A DNA stretch of 24,644 nucleotides from JAHCHG01 sp038246645 (GCA_038246645.1 JBBRVS010000071.1:1-24644); one strand, 5' to 3'. Positions 15,367 through 23,658 are shown, counted from the first letter of the stretch. Notes: generated by a model not told the origin, from the letters alone. A program made the numbers and translations.

Positions 15367-16886
15367 AAAACGGAAAATGGAAAATGGAAAATACTCTGAA
15401 GCTATTTTTAATGTTGTGTGTTTTATCCGGTGGTGTTTTCGCGCAAACGACCGAACCGAAACCTTCTGCGCCGAAAACCGTGAAAATTCCGGCGGTTAAG
15501 GAAACGAAACTGAAAAACGGTTTAACGATCGTGGTTGTCGAGCGCAAAAATGTTCCCCTTGTCACGGTTCAAATGCTTATAAAAGCTGGAGCGCAAGGCG
15601 AAAGTAAGAAACAAGCCGGTTTAGCAAATATAACAGCCTCGCTTTTATCAAAGGGAACAAAAACACGGTCGGCAACACAAATCGCTGAAGAAATGGAGTT
15701 CCTCGGTGCTGACTTAACTTCTGCGGTTAACTGGAATTCATCTGTCGTTTCTGTAAATGTAATGTCAGATAAAATTGAAAAGGCTTTTGGAGTGATAGCG
15801 GACACGATTTTAAATCCGGCATTCAGCCAGTCTGAAATAGATTTGTATAAATCTCAATCTTTAGACGGATTAAAATATAATCTGACACAACCGGGATTTT
15901 TGACGAATTATGTTGCTTCGGTATTCTCTTATAAAGAACATCCCGCTAACGGAACGCCCGAAAGTATTGAATCATTAGTCAGGGCAGACATCGTTAAATT
16001 TCACGGTGATAAATTCCTGCCTGAAAATTCTGTCTTGGTTTTTGTCGGAGATATAACACTTAAATCCGCGACCGATCTTGCAGATAAATACTTAGCCGGA
16101 TGGGAGTCCGGTAAAAAAAATGAAATAGCCCGCCGAATCGGGGTTTTAACAAGAATTGGAGGAACGGATAACTCCCAAATACCTATAGTTAATCGAATTC
16201 TGGTGGTTGATCTTCCTAATTCGGGTCAGGCTTCGGTTTCTTTTGCCAAGCATTTAACAAATGGTCGGGTGGCGTGTTCTCCTGTCAACAGAATTTTGAG
16301 CTGCCAACCGAATGCTTCATATTTTCCGGCACTTGCTCTAAATTCATTGCTTGGTGGAGGTTATTCTTCACGTTTGAATCAGGAAATCCGAATCAAACGC
16401 GGTTTGACCTACGGAGCCGGTTCATCTTTTTCTTGGCGCGACCAAAACTCAAATTTCGGAACTCGAACGCAGACTAAAAACGAATCGGCGGCGGAAGTTG
16501 CCGAATTAGTTGTAGCTGAACTGAAGAAATTGAGCGAAGGCGACATTCCCGAAGCTGAACTCAATCCGCGAAGACTTGTCTTAACCGGCGGATTCGGTCG
16601 AAATCTGGAAACAAATCAAGGTCTTGCCGCCGCTCTTGCCGATCTGTATTCATTCAGACTTCCGGCGGATACATTGAATACATTTATGACGAGCGTAATG
16701 GCGGTCAATGATAAACAGATCAAGCAGTTTGCCGCAGAAAATTTCAACAGCGGCGATATAATCATTGTCGGCGATTATTCGGTCTTCAAAGACGATCTGG
16801 CAAAGCGTTTTCCAAATATGGATATTGAAGTCATCAAAGCCGATGAACTCGATATTACAAAGGAAAATTTGCGGAAAGCTAATTGA
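15363..16886 (+). CDS. Secreted M16 peptidase subunit, zinc motif lost
   Basis: This 507-residue partner of the preceding protease has a signal peptide ending near VLSGGVFAQ. Where HxxEH should be it has N89-I-T-A92-S93 after GLA (GLANITASLL), so it cannot bind the catalytic zinc. It keeps the C-terminal RIKRGLTYGAGSSFSW segment that supplies the Arg/Tyr pair in M16B heterodimers. This fits a catalytic/substrate-binding subunit pair. AAGGAGG at 15346-15352 is 10 bases before the ATG at 15363 and decides the start. The start also puts a 7-bp tandem repeat into the coding sequence. A 20-residue insert with two Cys (GRVACSPVNRILSC) precedes the YFPALALNSLLGG segment. GC in 15601-16200 is about 39% by hand count, lower than the flanking parts. 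Confidence 0.93.
   Translation: MKNGKWKMENTLKLFLMLCVLSGGVFAQTTEPKPSAPKTVKIPAVKETKLKNGLTIVVVERKNVPLVTVQMLIKAGAQGESKKQAGLANITASLLSKGTKTRSATQIAEEMEFLGADLTSAVNWNSSVVSVNVMSDKIEKAFGVIADTILNPAFSQSEIDLYKSQSLDGLKYNLTQPGFLTNYVASVFSYKEHPANGTPESIESLVRADIVKFHGDKFLPENSVLVFVGDITLKSATDLADKYLAGWESGKKNEIARRIGVLTRIGGTDNSQIPIVNRILVVDLPNSGQASVSFAKHLTNGRVACSPVNRILSCQPNASYFPALALNSLLGGGYSSRLNQEIRIKRGLTYGAGSSFSWRDQNSNFGTRTQTKNESAAEVAELVVAELKKLSEGDIPEAELNPRRLVLTGGFGRNLETNQGLAAALADLYSFRLPADTLNTFMTSVMAVNDKQIKQFAAENFNSGDIIIVGDYSVFKDDLAKRFPNMDIEVIKADELDITKENLRKAN
15372..15392 (+). repeat. 7-bp tandem repeat GGAAAAT x3, inside coding sequence
   Basis: Three perfect GGAAAAT copies, preceded by a degenerate one (GAAAAAC), encode the start of the signal peptide (KNGKWKMEN) of the second M16 subunit. 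A near-identical heptamer array (GGATAAT on the minus strand) occurs in a spacer at 21397-21417. Confidence 0.85.
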
Positions 16887-16900
16887 TAAACTCGATTTCC

Positions 16901-16952
16901 AAAAAGCGTAGAGCGTAGAAAATCGAAGATTTTCAACGCTCTACGCTTTTTT
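16901..16952. terminator. Bidirectional terminator between convergent genes
   Basis: An inverted repeat, AAAAAGCGTAGAGCG... paired with ...CGCTCTACGCTTTTTT, has a second 7-bp stem (GAAAATC/GATTTTC) inside, separated by a small mismatch. It follows the second M16 gene by 14 bases. Its right end overlaps the stop codon of the minus-strand beta-propeller gene, so it can end both transcripts. Confidence 0.85.
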
Positions 16953-18249
16953 ACAGCTTCAATTTCAAGATTTGCGGCATTTGCAATTTTTCGTTGTTCA
17001 ACTCGCCTTTTTCATTGAAAAGATTCCATTGGCTGTTGGCGATAAAATAAAATTCGCTTCCCTTTATAATCCCCGGCGTCGGCTCATTAAACGATTCGTG
17101 ACCGGCTTCGAGTGTTTCAAAGGAAAGTATTTTTGAAAACTTTTTGTCTAAATTCAGTCTGACGACTCTGTTCGGATTTACGCCGTTCTGGATGGCGATC
17201 AAATTTCCATTGTGAAAATAAAGACCGTCAATGCCGAGAACCGTGATATTTTCAGCGGATTTTAGTTGTTCGATTTTCCTCGTTTTCAGTTCGATTTTTG
17301 AAATTCCTGTGGAATAATCGGCAACGAAAAGAAATTTTTCGTCGGGGGAAAATGTCAGCCCCTGCAGAGAAACAAATGAATCGCTGTCGAGAAAAACTTC
17401 CAAAGTATCTTTTTTTGAATTAATCGAATAAATCCGCGGCGAAAGGCTGTCGGTGGCAAAAACATCGCCGTTTTTATTAATAACAAGATCGCCGAGCGCG
17501 TGTTTTTCAGTTTCATTGGAAAGCAGATATTTTTTCAGGAGTTTTCCGTTTCTCAGATCATATTTGAAAATTCCCGATTTTCCTTCGTCCTTTTTATCAA
17601 AACCCTTCATTTGCGGAAAAGCGGTCGTGCAAGCCCATAAAATTTGTCTTTTTTCATCAACTTGTAATCCCGAGACGCTCCATAAACCGTCGGATTCTCT
17701 GGAAAATTCGGAAACTTTAGTATTTTCATCAACGGCAAGAATTTTTCTCTGATGAATACTGCTGATGAAAAATCTTTGATCCGACGGATTATAAGCGATT
17801 CCTTCCGGGATCAAATCTTTTTGATCGAGTGAAAATGCCTTTTCACTTTTATTTACCGCAAGTTTGTTTTGGTTAAAACTTTTCTGAACTCTTTTGAATT
17901 CCGGCAATTCAAACAAATTTGTAAAAATTTCATTGTTTTCAACCGAAAAATATAAACCCATTACAGCGAGCCGTTCGAGCGATTTGACCGCAGACACTTT
18001 TTGATTATTTAAGGCGTAAGCAATCGAAAGATTATAGATCAGGCGCGGATGATTCGGGCGCAGTATGTTGGCTTGCAGGATATTTTCCAGAAAACCGGGA
18101 AAGTTTTTTGCTTTGTAATCGGCAACGGCAAGTTGTTCGAGCGGCTGACTCTGCTTCATTTCATCCGCCGTTTGGCTGAATGAAAAAGCAGTAAAAATTA
18201 AAGTTAAAGAAATAGCGGCGAACAGGGATTTTAAGATTTTATTGTTCAT
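16951..18249 (-). CDS. Secreted six-bladed beta-propeller protein (SMP-30/gluconolactonase-like)
   Basis: This 432-residue exported protein has a signal peptide (MNNKILKSLFAAISLTLIFTAFSFS). Residues of roughly 30-110 look like one or two TPR helix pairs (RPNHPRLIYNLSIAYALNN, VKSLERLAVMGLYFSV). From about residue 145 the sequence shows propeller-blade repeats (LIPEGIAYNPSDQRFFISSI, FSPDEKFLFVADYSTGISKI, TVLGIDGLYFHNGNLIAIQ). The 'PEGIAYNP' and 'DGLYFHNGNLIAIQN' pattern recalls SMP-30/gluconolactonase-type propellers, but a catalytic metal site cannot be confirmed by eye. It may be a lactonase-like enzyme or a periplasmic binding/sensor protein. There is no strong Shine-Dalgarno before the ATG at 18249. 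It is divergent from the UbiD gene across a 181-base AT-rich spacer. Confidence 0.85.
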   Translation of the reverse strand: MNNKILKSLFAAISLTLIFTAFSFSQTADEMKQSQPLEQLAVADYKAKNFPGFLENILQANILRPNHPRLIYNLSIAYALNNQKVSAVKSLERLAVMGLYFSVENNEIFTNLFELPEFKRVQKSFNQNKLAVNKSEKAFSLDQKDLIPEGIAYNPSDQRFFISSIHQRKILAVDENTKVSEFSRESDGLWSVSGLQVDEKRQILWACTTAFPQMKGFDKKDEGKSGIFKYDLRNGKLLKKYLLSNETEKHALGDLVINKNGDVFATDSLSPRIYSINSKKDTLEVFLDSDSFVSLQGLTFSPDEKFLFVADYSTGISKIELKTRKIEQLKSAENITVLGIDGLYFHNGNLIAIQNGVNPNRVVRLNLDKKFSKILSFETLEAGHESFNEPTPGIIKGSEFYFIANSQWNLFNEKGELNNEKLQMPQILKLKL

Positions 18250-18430
18250 TTATTAGATTTCATAAAATAGTTTGATTGAAAAATTGTTTTTTTGAATAAT
18301 AGTCAAAAAATTGGTTTGTGTCATAAAATATAAGTCAATTAAATCTAAAATTTAAAGAGTAGCGAACTTTATCAAAGAATAAATAAAATGTAACCTAAAT
18401 TTACAAACTATTTCTTATCAAAAATTAAAA

Positions 18431-20188
18431 ATGCACAAAAATCTCCGTTCATTTATCAATAAATTAAGAGAAGAAAACGATCTGATCGAGATCGAAGCGG
18501 AAGTTGATCCTTTTTTGGAAATCGCCGAAATTCACCGCCGCGTGATCGAGAGCCGGGGAAAGGCTCTGCTTTTTAAGAATGTCAAAGGTTCGCGTTTTCC
18601 GGTGGTAACAAATCTTTTCGGCACGAATAAACGCATCGAACTGGCATTTACAAAACGCCCGCAGGAATTTGTCAAAACGGCGGTCGAGATGATTGATATT
18701 TTGCTTCCGCCGAAACCGAAGGAACTCTGGAAATACCGGCAGATGGGTTTTGACGCGCTCAAACTCGGCACGAAGGAAGTAAAAAATGCGCCCGTTTTGG
18801 AAAGATTTTCAAAAGAGCCGAAATTGACCGAAATTCCGCTGCTGCAATTATGGCACGAAGACGGCGGGCATTTTGTAACTCTGCCGCTCGTTTATACGGA
18901 AAGTCCGACCAACGGCAAGCATAATCTCGGAATGTACCGCATTCAGCGTTATGACGATACGACGACGGGAATTCACTGGCAGATCGGCAAAGGCGGCGGT
19001 TTTCATCATTTTGAAGCCGAGAAAATGAATAAACCTCTGCCCGTAAATATCACGGTCGGCGGCGCACCGGCGATGATCTTGGCGGCAATCGCGCCTCTGC
19101 CCGAAGACGTTCCCGAACTGATGCTGGCTTCGCTTCTGGCAAACGGGAAGATCGAAACGGTAAAAAATCCGATGCCGAACGGTTTGCGTTTGATCGCCGA
19201 AGCGGAATTCGTTTTCAGCGGCGAAGTTCCGCCCGGCGTTCGACGTCCCGAAGGACCTTTCGGCGATCATTACGGATATTATTCGCTCAAACACGATTAT
19301 CCGGTTTTTGACTGTAAAGCGATTTTTCATCGAAAAGACGCTATTTATCCGGCAACGGTCGTCGGCAAACCGCGGCAGGAAGATTATTTTATCGGCGATT
19401 ATTTGCAGGAGCTTCTTTCTCCGCTCTTCCCGCTCGTGATGCCGGCGGTCAAGGATCTCTGGAGCTATGGTGAAACAGGTTTTCACAGCTTAGCGGCGGC
19501 GGTCGTCAAGGAAAGATATGCGCGTGAAGCACTCGGCGCAGGATTTCGCATTTTGGGCGAAGGTCAATTAACTTTGACGAAATTCCTGCTTTTAACCGAT
19601 AAAGCGCAGGATTTGCGCGATTTCAAAACTTTGTACGAATATATTCTCGAACGCGTCAATTGGGAAAGCGATTTCTTTATATTTGATCGAACTTCTTTTG
19701 ATACGCTCGATTATGCCAGCGGAAAAATCAATCACGGCTCGAAAGCGATGCTGGTCGGTGTCGGCGAAAAAATCAGAGATTTAAAACGCGAATTTTCCGG
19801 CGATCTTATTCAAGGTTTAAATAAAGCCAAAGTTTTCTGCGGCGGCTGTTTGGTGGTCGCGGGCGAAAATTACGAAAACGATAAAACTTTGCCGCAAAGA
19901 ATTGCAAAATCCGGTGAATTCAAGGATTTTGAAATTATCGTTTTGCACGATTCGGTCGAATATGCCGATTCGACCGATAAATTCTTGTGGGCGACCTGGA
20001 CGCGTTTTAATCCTTCGACCGATATTTATGCGGGAAATTCAAAAATCGAAAATAACCATATCGTTTATAACGCGCCGATTGTCATTGATGCGCGAATGAA
20101 ACCCTGGTATCCGAGGGAAGTCGAGGCACGGGAAGACATTGTAAAACTGGTTGATTCTCGCTGGAGAGAATATTTTCCGAAAAAATAA
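18431..20188 (+). CDS. UbiD-family decarboxylase (prenylated-FMN dependent)
   Basis: This 585-residue enzyme belongs to the UbiD superfamily, which decarboxylates aromatic or alpha,beta-unsaturated acids with prenylated FMN supplied by a UbiX-type partner. The signature SGEVPPGVRRPEGPFGDHYG lies at about residues 263-282, including the acidic residues E265 and E274 of the catalytic region. The N-terminus (REENDLIEIEAEVDPFLEIA) and KLGTKEVKNAPVLE segment are typical, and HNLGMYRIQRYD supplies part of the flavin site. The length matches the larger bacterial forms linked to quinone biosynthesis. A role in menaquinone or ubiquinone synthesis is likely but unproven, because no ubiX, mqn or men gene is nearby. 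ATG 18431 gives the expected N-terminus. It is followed by a REP-like pair and then a separate gene. Confidence 0.94.
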   Translation: MHKNLRSFINKLREENDLIEIEAEVDPFLEIAEIHRRVIESRGKALLFKNVKGSRFPVVTNLFGTNKRIELAFTKRPQEFVKTAVEMIDILLPPKPKELWKYRQMGFDALKLGTKEVKNAPVLERFSKEPKLTEIPLLQLWHEDGGHFVTLPLVYTESPTNGKHNLGMYRIQRYDDTTTGIHWQIGKGGGFHHFEAEKMNKPLPVNITVGGAPAMILAAIAPLPEDVPELMLASLLANGKIETVKNPMPNGLRLIAEAEFVFSGEVPPGVRRPEGPFGDHYGYYSLKHDYPVFDCKAIFHRKDAIYPATVVGKPRQEDYFIGDYLQELLSPLFPLVMPAVKDLWSYGETGFHSLAAAVVKERYAREALGAGFRILGEGQLTLTKFLLLTDKAQDLRDFKTLYEYILERVNWESDFFIFDRTSFDTLDYASGKINHGSKAMLVGVGEKIRDLKREFSGDLIQGLNKAKVFCGGCLVVAGENYENDKTLPQRIAKSGEFKDFEIIVLHDSVEYADSTDKFLWATWTRFNPSTDIYAGNSKIENNHIVYNAPIVIDARMKPWYPREVEAREDIVKLVDSRWREYFPKK

Positions 20189-20195
20189 ACTTAGC

Positions 20196-20327
20196 CTGGA
20201 GTGCAGGCAACTTGCCGGCATGAGCGCGGGTAGCGCAAAAATTCCCGTTAAAATCAAAGTGCTTTCAGGATAATCGCTATTCGTTTGCTCGCGCAAACGA
20301 GCAGACAGGCTGCCTGCGCTCCCGGCT
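20196..20327. repeat. Inverted pair of REP-like elements
   Basis: The left copy, 20196-20230 (CTGGAGTGCAGGCAACTTGC, then CGGCATGAGCGCG), is matched in reverse complement by 20281-20327 (GGGAGCGCAGGCAGCCTGTC, then TGCTCG...GCGCGAGCAAACG). Each copy has small internal palindromes such as GCAGGCA/TGCCGGC, and CGTTTGC-TCGC-GCAAACG at 20282-20299. The arrangement is that of a two-copy REP/BIME-like module between UbiD and the phosphoesterase. Confidence 0.8.
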
Positions 20328-20336
20328 TTTAAAACA

Positions 20337-21227
20337 ATGAAAAAATGGTTTATGCAAATTATAATCGGCTTAATTATACTGGCTCTAATCGGTGTTTTAT
20401 GTTTGGCTTACGCCTTTTTTATCGAACCGGATCGGCTGGTCGTAAATCAAACGCCGATAAAAATAAAAGATTGGAATGCAGAATTTAACGGTTTTAAGAT
20501 CGTCGCAATTTCCGATATACACGGCGGTTCAAATTATATTACGGAAGAAAAAATCCGGGAAATCGTTAAACAAGCAAATGAACAAAACGCCGATATAATC
20601 GTGCTTTTGGGCGATTATGTGTCGCAAACCGATGGAATCGGAACGCCTCTGAAAATGCCGGTTGAAACGATTGCCGAAAACTTAAAAGGTTTACGGGCAA
20701 AATACGGCGTTTTCGGCGTTTCGGGTAATCACGACGGCTGGCACAATGATAATATTATAAGATCGGCTTTGAGCAATGCCGGAATTACGATGCTTGAAGA
20801 TGAACTGGCAGTTATCGAAAAAAACGGCAAAAAGCTGAGAATTCTCGGTTTAAGAGATCATTTGAAGGTCAACAACCCGAAGGTTTTTACGGATAATATC
20901 AAACAATTGTTAGAAAAAAACGAACAAACCGGCGATTTGATCGTTTTGGAACACAGTCCGGATGTTCTGCCCTGGATTACAAAAGAAAATCTGATTTCAA
21001 AGGATTTAAAGCTGGTTTTAGCCGGACATACACACGGCGGACAGGTTTGGTTTCCGGTTTTGGGTTCACTCATCGTGCCTTCGAGCCACGGGCAAAAATA
21101 CGCTTTCGGTCTTATTCGGGATGGTGATGTTGATCTGTTTGTAACGACCGGAATCGGCACGAGCATTTTGCCGATTCGCTTTCTCATTCCGCCCGAAATT
21201 GCCGTTTTGACGATTGAAACAGAATAA
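20337..21227 (+). CDS. Membrane-anchored metallophosphoesterase (YaeI-like)
   Basis: This 296-residue calcineurin-type phosphoesterase has an N-terminal transmembrane helix at about residues 5-29 (MQIIIGLIILALIGVLCLAY). All metal-binding motifs are present: D60-x-H62 (ISDIHGG), D93 (LLGDYV), N131-H132-D133 (GNHDGW), H206 (LEHSPDV) and H231-x-H233 (AGHTHGGQ). The fold and topology match the YaeI/YkuE group of membrane-associated phosphodiesterases, some of which act on cell-envelope lipids, but the substrate here is not known. The ATG at 20337 lies only 10 bases past the REP-like module and no good Shine-Dalgarno is seen. An inverted repeat begins directly after its stop codon. Confidence 0.93.
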   Translation: MKKWFMQIIIGLIILALIGVLCLAYAFFIEPDRLVVNQTPIKIKDWNAEFNGFKIVAISDIHGGSNYITEEKIREIVKQANEQNADIIVLLGDYVSQTDGIGTPLKMPVETIAENLKGLRAKYGVFGVSGNHDGWHNDNIIRSALSNAGITMLEDELAVIEKNGKKLRILGLRDHLKVNNPKVFTDNIKQLLEKNEQTGDLIVLEHSPDVLPWITKENLISKDLKLVLAGHTHGGQVWFPVLGSLIVPSSHGQKYAFGLIRDGDVDLFVTTGIGTSILPIRFLIPPEIAVLTIETE

Positions 21228-21306
21228 TTAACAGGGATTTACAGGATTCAAAGGATAAAATTTAACTTCTTAAAATATCCCGATCTATTCTGTAAATCCC
21301 TGTTAA
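21228..21306. repeat. Inverted repeat with TTAACAGGGATTTACAGRAT arms
   Basis: The arm 21228-21247 and the reverse complement of 21287-21306 agree at 19 of 20 positions, with 39 bases between them. It starts at the first base after the phosphoesterase stop. It is a typical dispersed intergenic repeat and may also terminate transcription. Confidence 0.85.
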
Positions 21307-21396
21307 TTGAGCAGGTAAGCAAAAGTTTTAGGATATTATCAAAATTCTAAAAACTCTTTTAACTGACAGATTTACAATAATTTAGGAGTTTTCTGA

Positions 21397-21420
21397 CATT
21401 ATCCATTATCCATTATCCAT
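21397..21420. repeat. 7-bp tandem repeat CATTATC x3
   Basis: Three perfect CATTATC copies plus CAT lie in the spacer between two convergent genes. On the other strand the unit is GGATAAT, one base different from the GGAAAAT repeat at 15372-15392. An AGCAGGTAAGCAAAAGT motif lies just upstream at 21310-21326. Confidence 0.85.
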
Positions 21421-21433
21421 TTTGCATTGGTGC

Positions 21434-22681
21434 TTACTTTCGCAGAAAGTGTTTTACTTTTTCTAAATCTCCGTCATTTTGTGCCGGAGTCAAACCCAAA
21501 ATTTTGCACATCAAATTATAAATCTGGATGTTTTCAAACGGCTCGACCGTTTTACCTTTTTTAAATGCCGCGCCGTGCGCGATAAATGTCGCCTGCATTG
21601 ATTGATACTCATTGTCATAACCGTGTGCACCCCAAGGTTTGCCGTAATCGGCGCGTTTTTTTCTTTCTTCCAGTCTTTCTTCGCTGGTCAAATACCAGCC
21701 TTCATTCGCCGAACAAATGATCGGAGCGATGCGCGGACTTTTTTGATAATGAAGCCGTGCGGGAATTTCAGATTTCAGCCAGCACCGGGCGTTTCTGATG
21801 GATTTAAGATTTTCGTTGATTTGATTAACATAACCGTCTTTGGGAAATATCTGAACGATCTCGCCCGTCCAAAGAATTCTTTCAATGGTTTCTTCATCAT
21901 AAAAATCGTCCATAATTATTGAATTTTCGGGTTTTACGGTTGCCATTCCGTGATCGGAAGTTATGATCAGATTTACTTTTTTATCAATCTTGCGCTTTTT
22001 CAAACCGTCAATCAGTCGTTTCAAATTTTCGTCAACTCTCAAAACGGCTTCTCTATTTTCAATTGAATCAGGTGTATGGCGATGACCGGCATCATCTACA
22101 TCCGAAAAATAAAGTGTGTAGATCGTCGGGCGCTGCGCGACGGGCATATCCAGCCAGCTTAATACCGTATCAACGCGTTCTTCATTCGGAATTTCTCCAT
22201 CGTAAGTTTTCCAAAAAGTCGGACGTTTTCCGGCAATCTCGGCTTCCGTTCCGGGAAAGAAAAATGCTCCGGCGCGTTGTCCTTGTTTTTCCGCCGTAAC
22301 CCAGATCGGTTCTCCGAGCCACCAGCGCGAATTCTGCACTTCTTCGCGTTTTCCGAGCGTGAAAACCGTATCGAAATCAAATATATTATTCTCGATGATA
22401 CCGTGATTTTCCGGGTAAAGTCCGGTGGCGACCGAATAATGATTCGGAAAGGTTTTGGTCGGAAAAGACGGAATCATCCATTTGGCGCGCACACCGTTTT
22501 TTGCCAGTTTCGCTAAGTTCGGCGGTTTATATTTTTCGAGATAATCATACCTGAAGCCGTCAAGCGAGATTAAAATAACCGTCGGTTTGAGATCATTTAT
22601 CTTTTTTACCTGCGCCGCCGATTGCAGATTTAAGGAAATGAGCAGTAAAACAAGAAAAACTAAACGGAGTTTTGATTTCAT
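21434..22681 (-). CDS. Secreted nucleotide pyrophosphatase/phosphodiesterase (alkaline phosphatase superfamily)
   Basis: This exported protein of 415 residues has a signal peptide (MKSKLRLVFLVLLLISLNLQSAA). It belongs to the NPP branch of the alkaline-phosphatase superfamily, which hydrolyses nucleotide or lipid phosphodiester bonds with two zinc ions. Visible motifs are metal ligand D41 (ISLDGFRYDY), the nucleophile T77 in PTKTFPNHYS with the YPENHGI follow-on, DVDDAGHRHTP with a conserved D and H, and D243-H244 in TSDHGM. The last third (WGAHGYDNEYQSM, then the FIAHGAAFKKG segment) carries the final His ligand. The length matches bacterial single-domain forms. The gene is probably transcribed alone: a terminator-like hairpin separates it from the upstream gene. 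Confidence 0.93.
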   Translation of the reverse strand: MKSKLRLVFLVLLLISLNLQSAAQVKKINDLKPTVILISLDGFRYDYLEKYKPPNLAKLAKNGVRAKWMIPSFPTKTFPNHYSVATGLYPENHGIIENNIFDFDTVFTLGKREEVQNSRWWLGEPIWVTAEKQGQRAGAFFFPGTEAEIAGKRPTFWKTYDGEIPNEERVDTVLSWLDMPVAQRPTIYTLYFSDVDDAGHRHTPDSIENREAVLRVDENLKRLIDGLKKRKIDKKVNLIITSDHGMATVKPENSIIMDDFYDEETIERILWTGEIVQIFPKDGYVNQINENLKSIRNARCWLKSEIPARLHYQKSPRIAPIICSANEGWYLTSEERLEERKKRADYGKPWGAHGYDNEYQSMQATFIAHGAAFKKGKTVEPFENIQIYNLMCKILGLTPAQNDGDLEKVKHFLRK

Positions 22682-22711
22682 AGAGATAAAAATACCGCGT
22701 CTGTGTTACAA

Positions 22712-22756
22712 AAACAAAACAGAACGTTTGTTTTTCATAAACGCCCTGTTTTGTTT
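22712..22756 (-). terminator. Terminator hairpin after the secreted hypothetical gene
   Basis: AAACAAAACAGAACGTTT pairs with AAACGCCCTGTTTTGTTT over 18 positions with two mismatches and a 9-base loop, followed on the minus strand by a T-rich run. It lies between the 22780-23658 gene and the start of the phosphodiesterase gene, so it should end transcription of the former. Confidence 0.78.
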
Positions 22757-22779
22757 AATTTGAAATTATACCGAAAATT

Positions 22780-23658
22780 TTAAGCTTCGCCGTTGACGGA
22801 TAAATCATAAAAGGTCGAACTCGAGAGATTGATCTTCAAATTAAAAAAGCAACTGCCGCCGTCATCAACCGTAACGATCTCTTTATTTAAATCCATTTTA
22901 AAGTCCGCACAAAAAGCATTAACCCAAACCTCTTTTTCGGTTGCCCGGTTATAAACCGCAACGTATTGAAATTTGTATTCGGATAAATTTTTTATTTGCC
23001 GGGCTTCTTTTTGCTTTGTATTATTTTCCTTAACGGCTTGATTTACCAGATTTTCGATCTGCGCGAAGTCTTCTGCTGTTAAATCGGCGGGTGTTGAAAA
23101 TTTGAAAATCCATTTATGTTTGGACGAATCATATTTGATGACACTGTATTTCGGCGAATCCGTTTTGCTTTTGTTTTGATATTTCGCCTCGAGTTCGTTG
23201 ATCGCGTTGGAAACATTTTTGTAGCGTTCGAGATTTGCGGAGGAAAGCGGAGCGTTTGCGCCGTATGAAACATTGTAAAATTTATCTCCGGTTTTGATAA
23301 AAACGCCCTCCGAACCGGCATCGTGGGTGATCGTTTTATTTTCTTCGTTTTTAATCAGATCGAATTTGTTTTCAACGAAGATTTGATAAAGTTCAATCTT
23401 TTCCTCTCGCGTAATTTTTGCCGTCCAAACATTTTTTTTATTTTTGACGCTGCTTTCCTCGACCGTCAGATCGAATTCTTTTATCTTGATCGTCTTGGAA
23501 TACGGCGACATTCCGCCGTTTTCGCTAAAAGACATTTCCGTATTTTCGGTCATTTCCTTCGGAAGTGTGGATTTTTGAAATGAAAATAAAGAACAATCTG
23601 CCGGATTTAACAAAGAGGCAAAAATAAAAGTATGCAGTAAAAATATTTTTAAGTTCAT
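22780..23658 (-). CDS. Secreted protein of unknown function
   Basis: This encodes 292 residues with an N-terminal signal peptide (MNLKIFLLHTFIFASLLNPADC). The residues before the Cys (PAD) do not make a good lipobox, so I call it exported rather than a lipoprotein, with some doubt. The mature protein is Lys-, Glu- and Asn-rich, with alternating strand-like and helical segments, and I see no known motif. A possible architecture is two small domains: one around KTIKIKEFDLTVEESS and EKIELYQIFVEN, and one in the C-terminal third with two Cys (NAFCADF and GGSCFF) that could form a disulfide. The ATG at 23658 has a good AAGGAG ribosome binding site. It is followed by a terminator, so it is probably a single gene. 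Confidence 0.82.
   Translation of the reverse strand: MNLKIFLLHTFIFASLLNPADCSLFSFQKSTLPKEMTENTEMSFSENGGMSPYSKTIKIKEFDLTVEESSVKNKKNVWTAKITREEKIELYQIFVENKFDLIKNEENKTITHDAGSEGVFIKTGDKFYNVSYGANAPLSSANLERYKNVSNAINELEAKYQNKSKTDSPKYSVIKYDSSKHKWIFKFSTPADLTAEDFAQIENLVNQAVKENNTKQKEARQIKNLSEYKFQYVAVYNRATEKEVWVNAFCADFKMDLNKEIVTVDDGGSCFFNLKINLSSSTFYDLSVNGEA

Noticed and set aside
18848..19486. 212-codon minus-strand frame over the UbiD gene
   Set aside because: Antisense shadow with Arg/His-rich composition and no motif; the plus-strand product is clearly UbiD family.
20189..20336. Structured RNA gene between ubiD-type and phosphoesterase genes
   Set aside because: The secondary structure is explained by two inverted REP-like copies; no tRNA, riboswitch or known small-RNA pattern is seen.
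23593..23658. Lipobox in the secreted hypothetical protein
   Set aside because: Residues before the Cys are P-A-D rather than L-[AS]-[GA], so lipidation is not supported.
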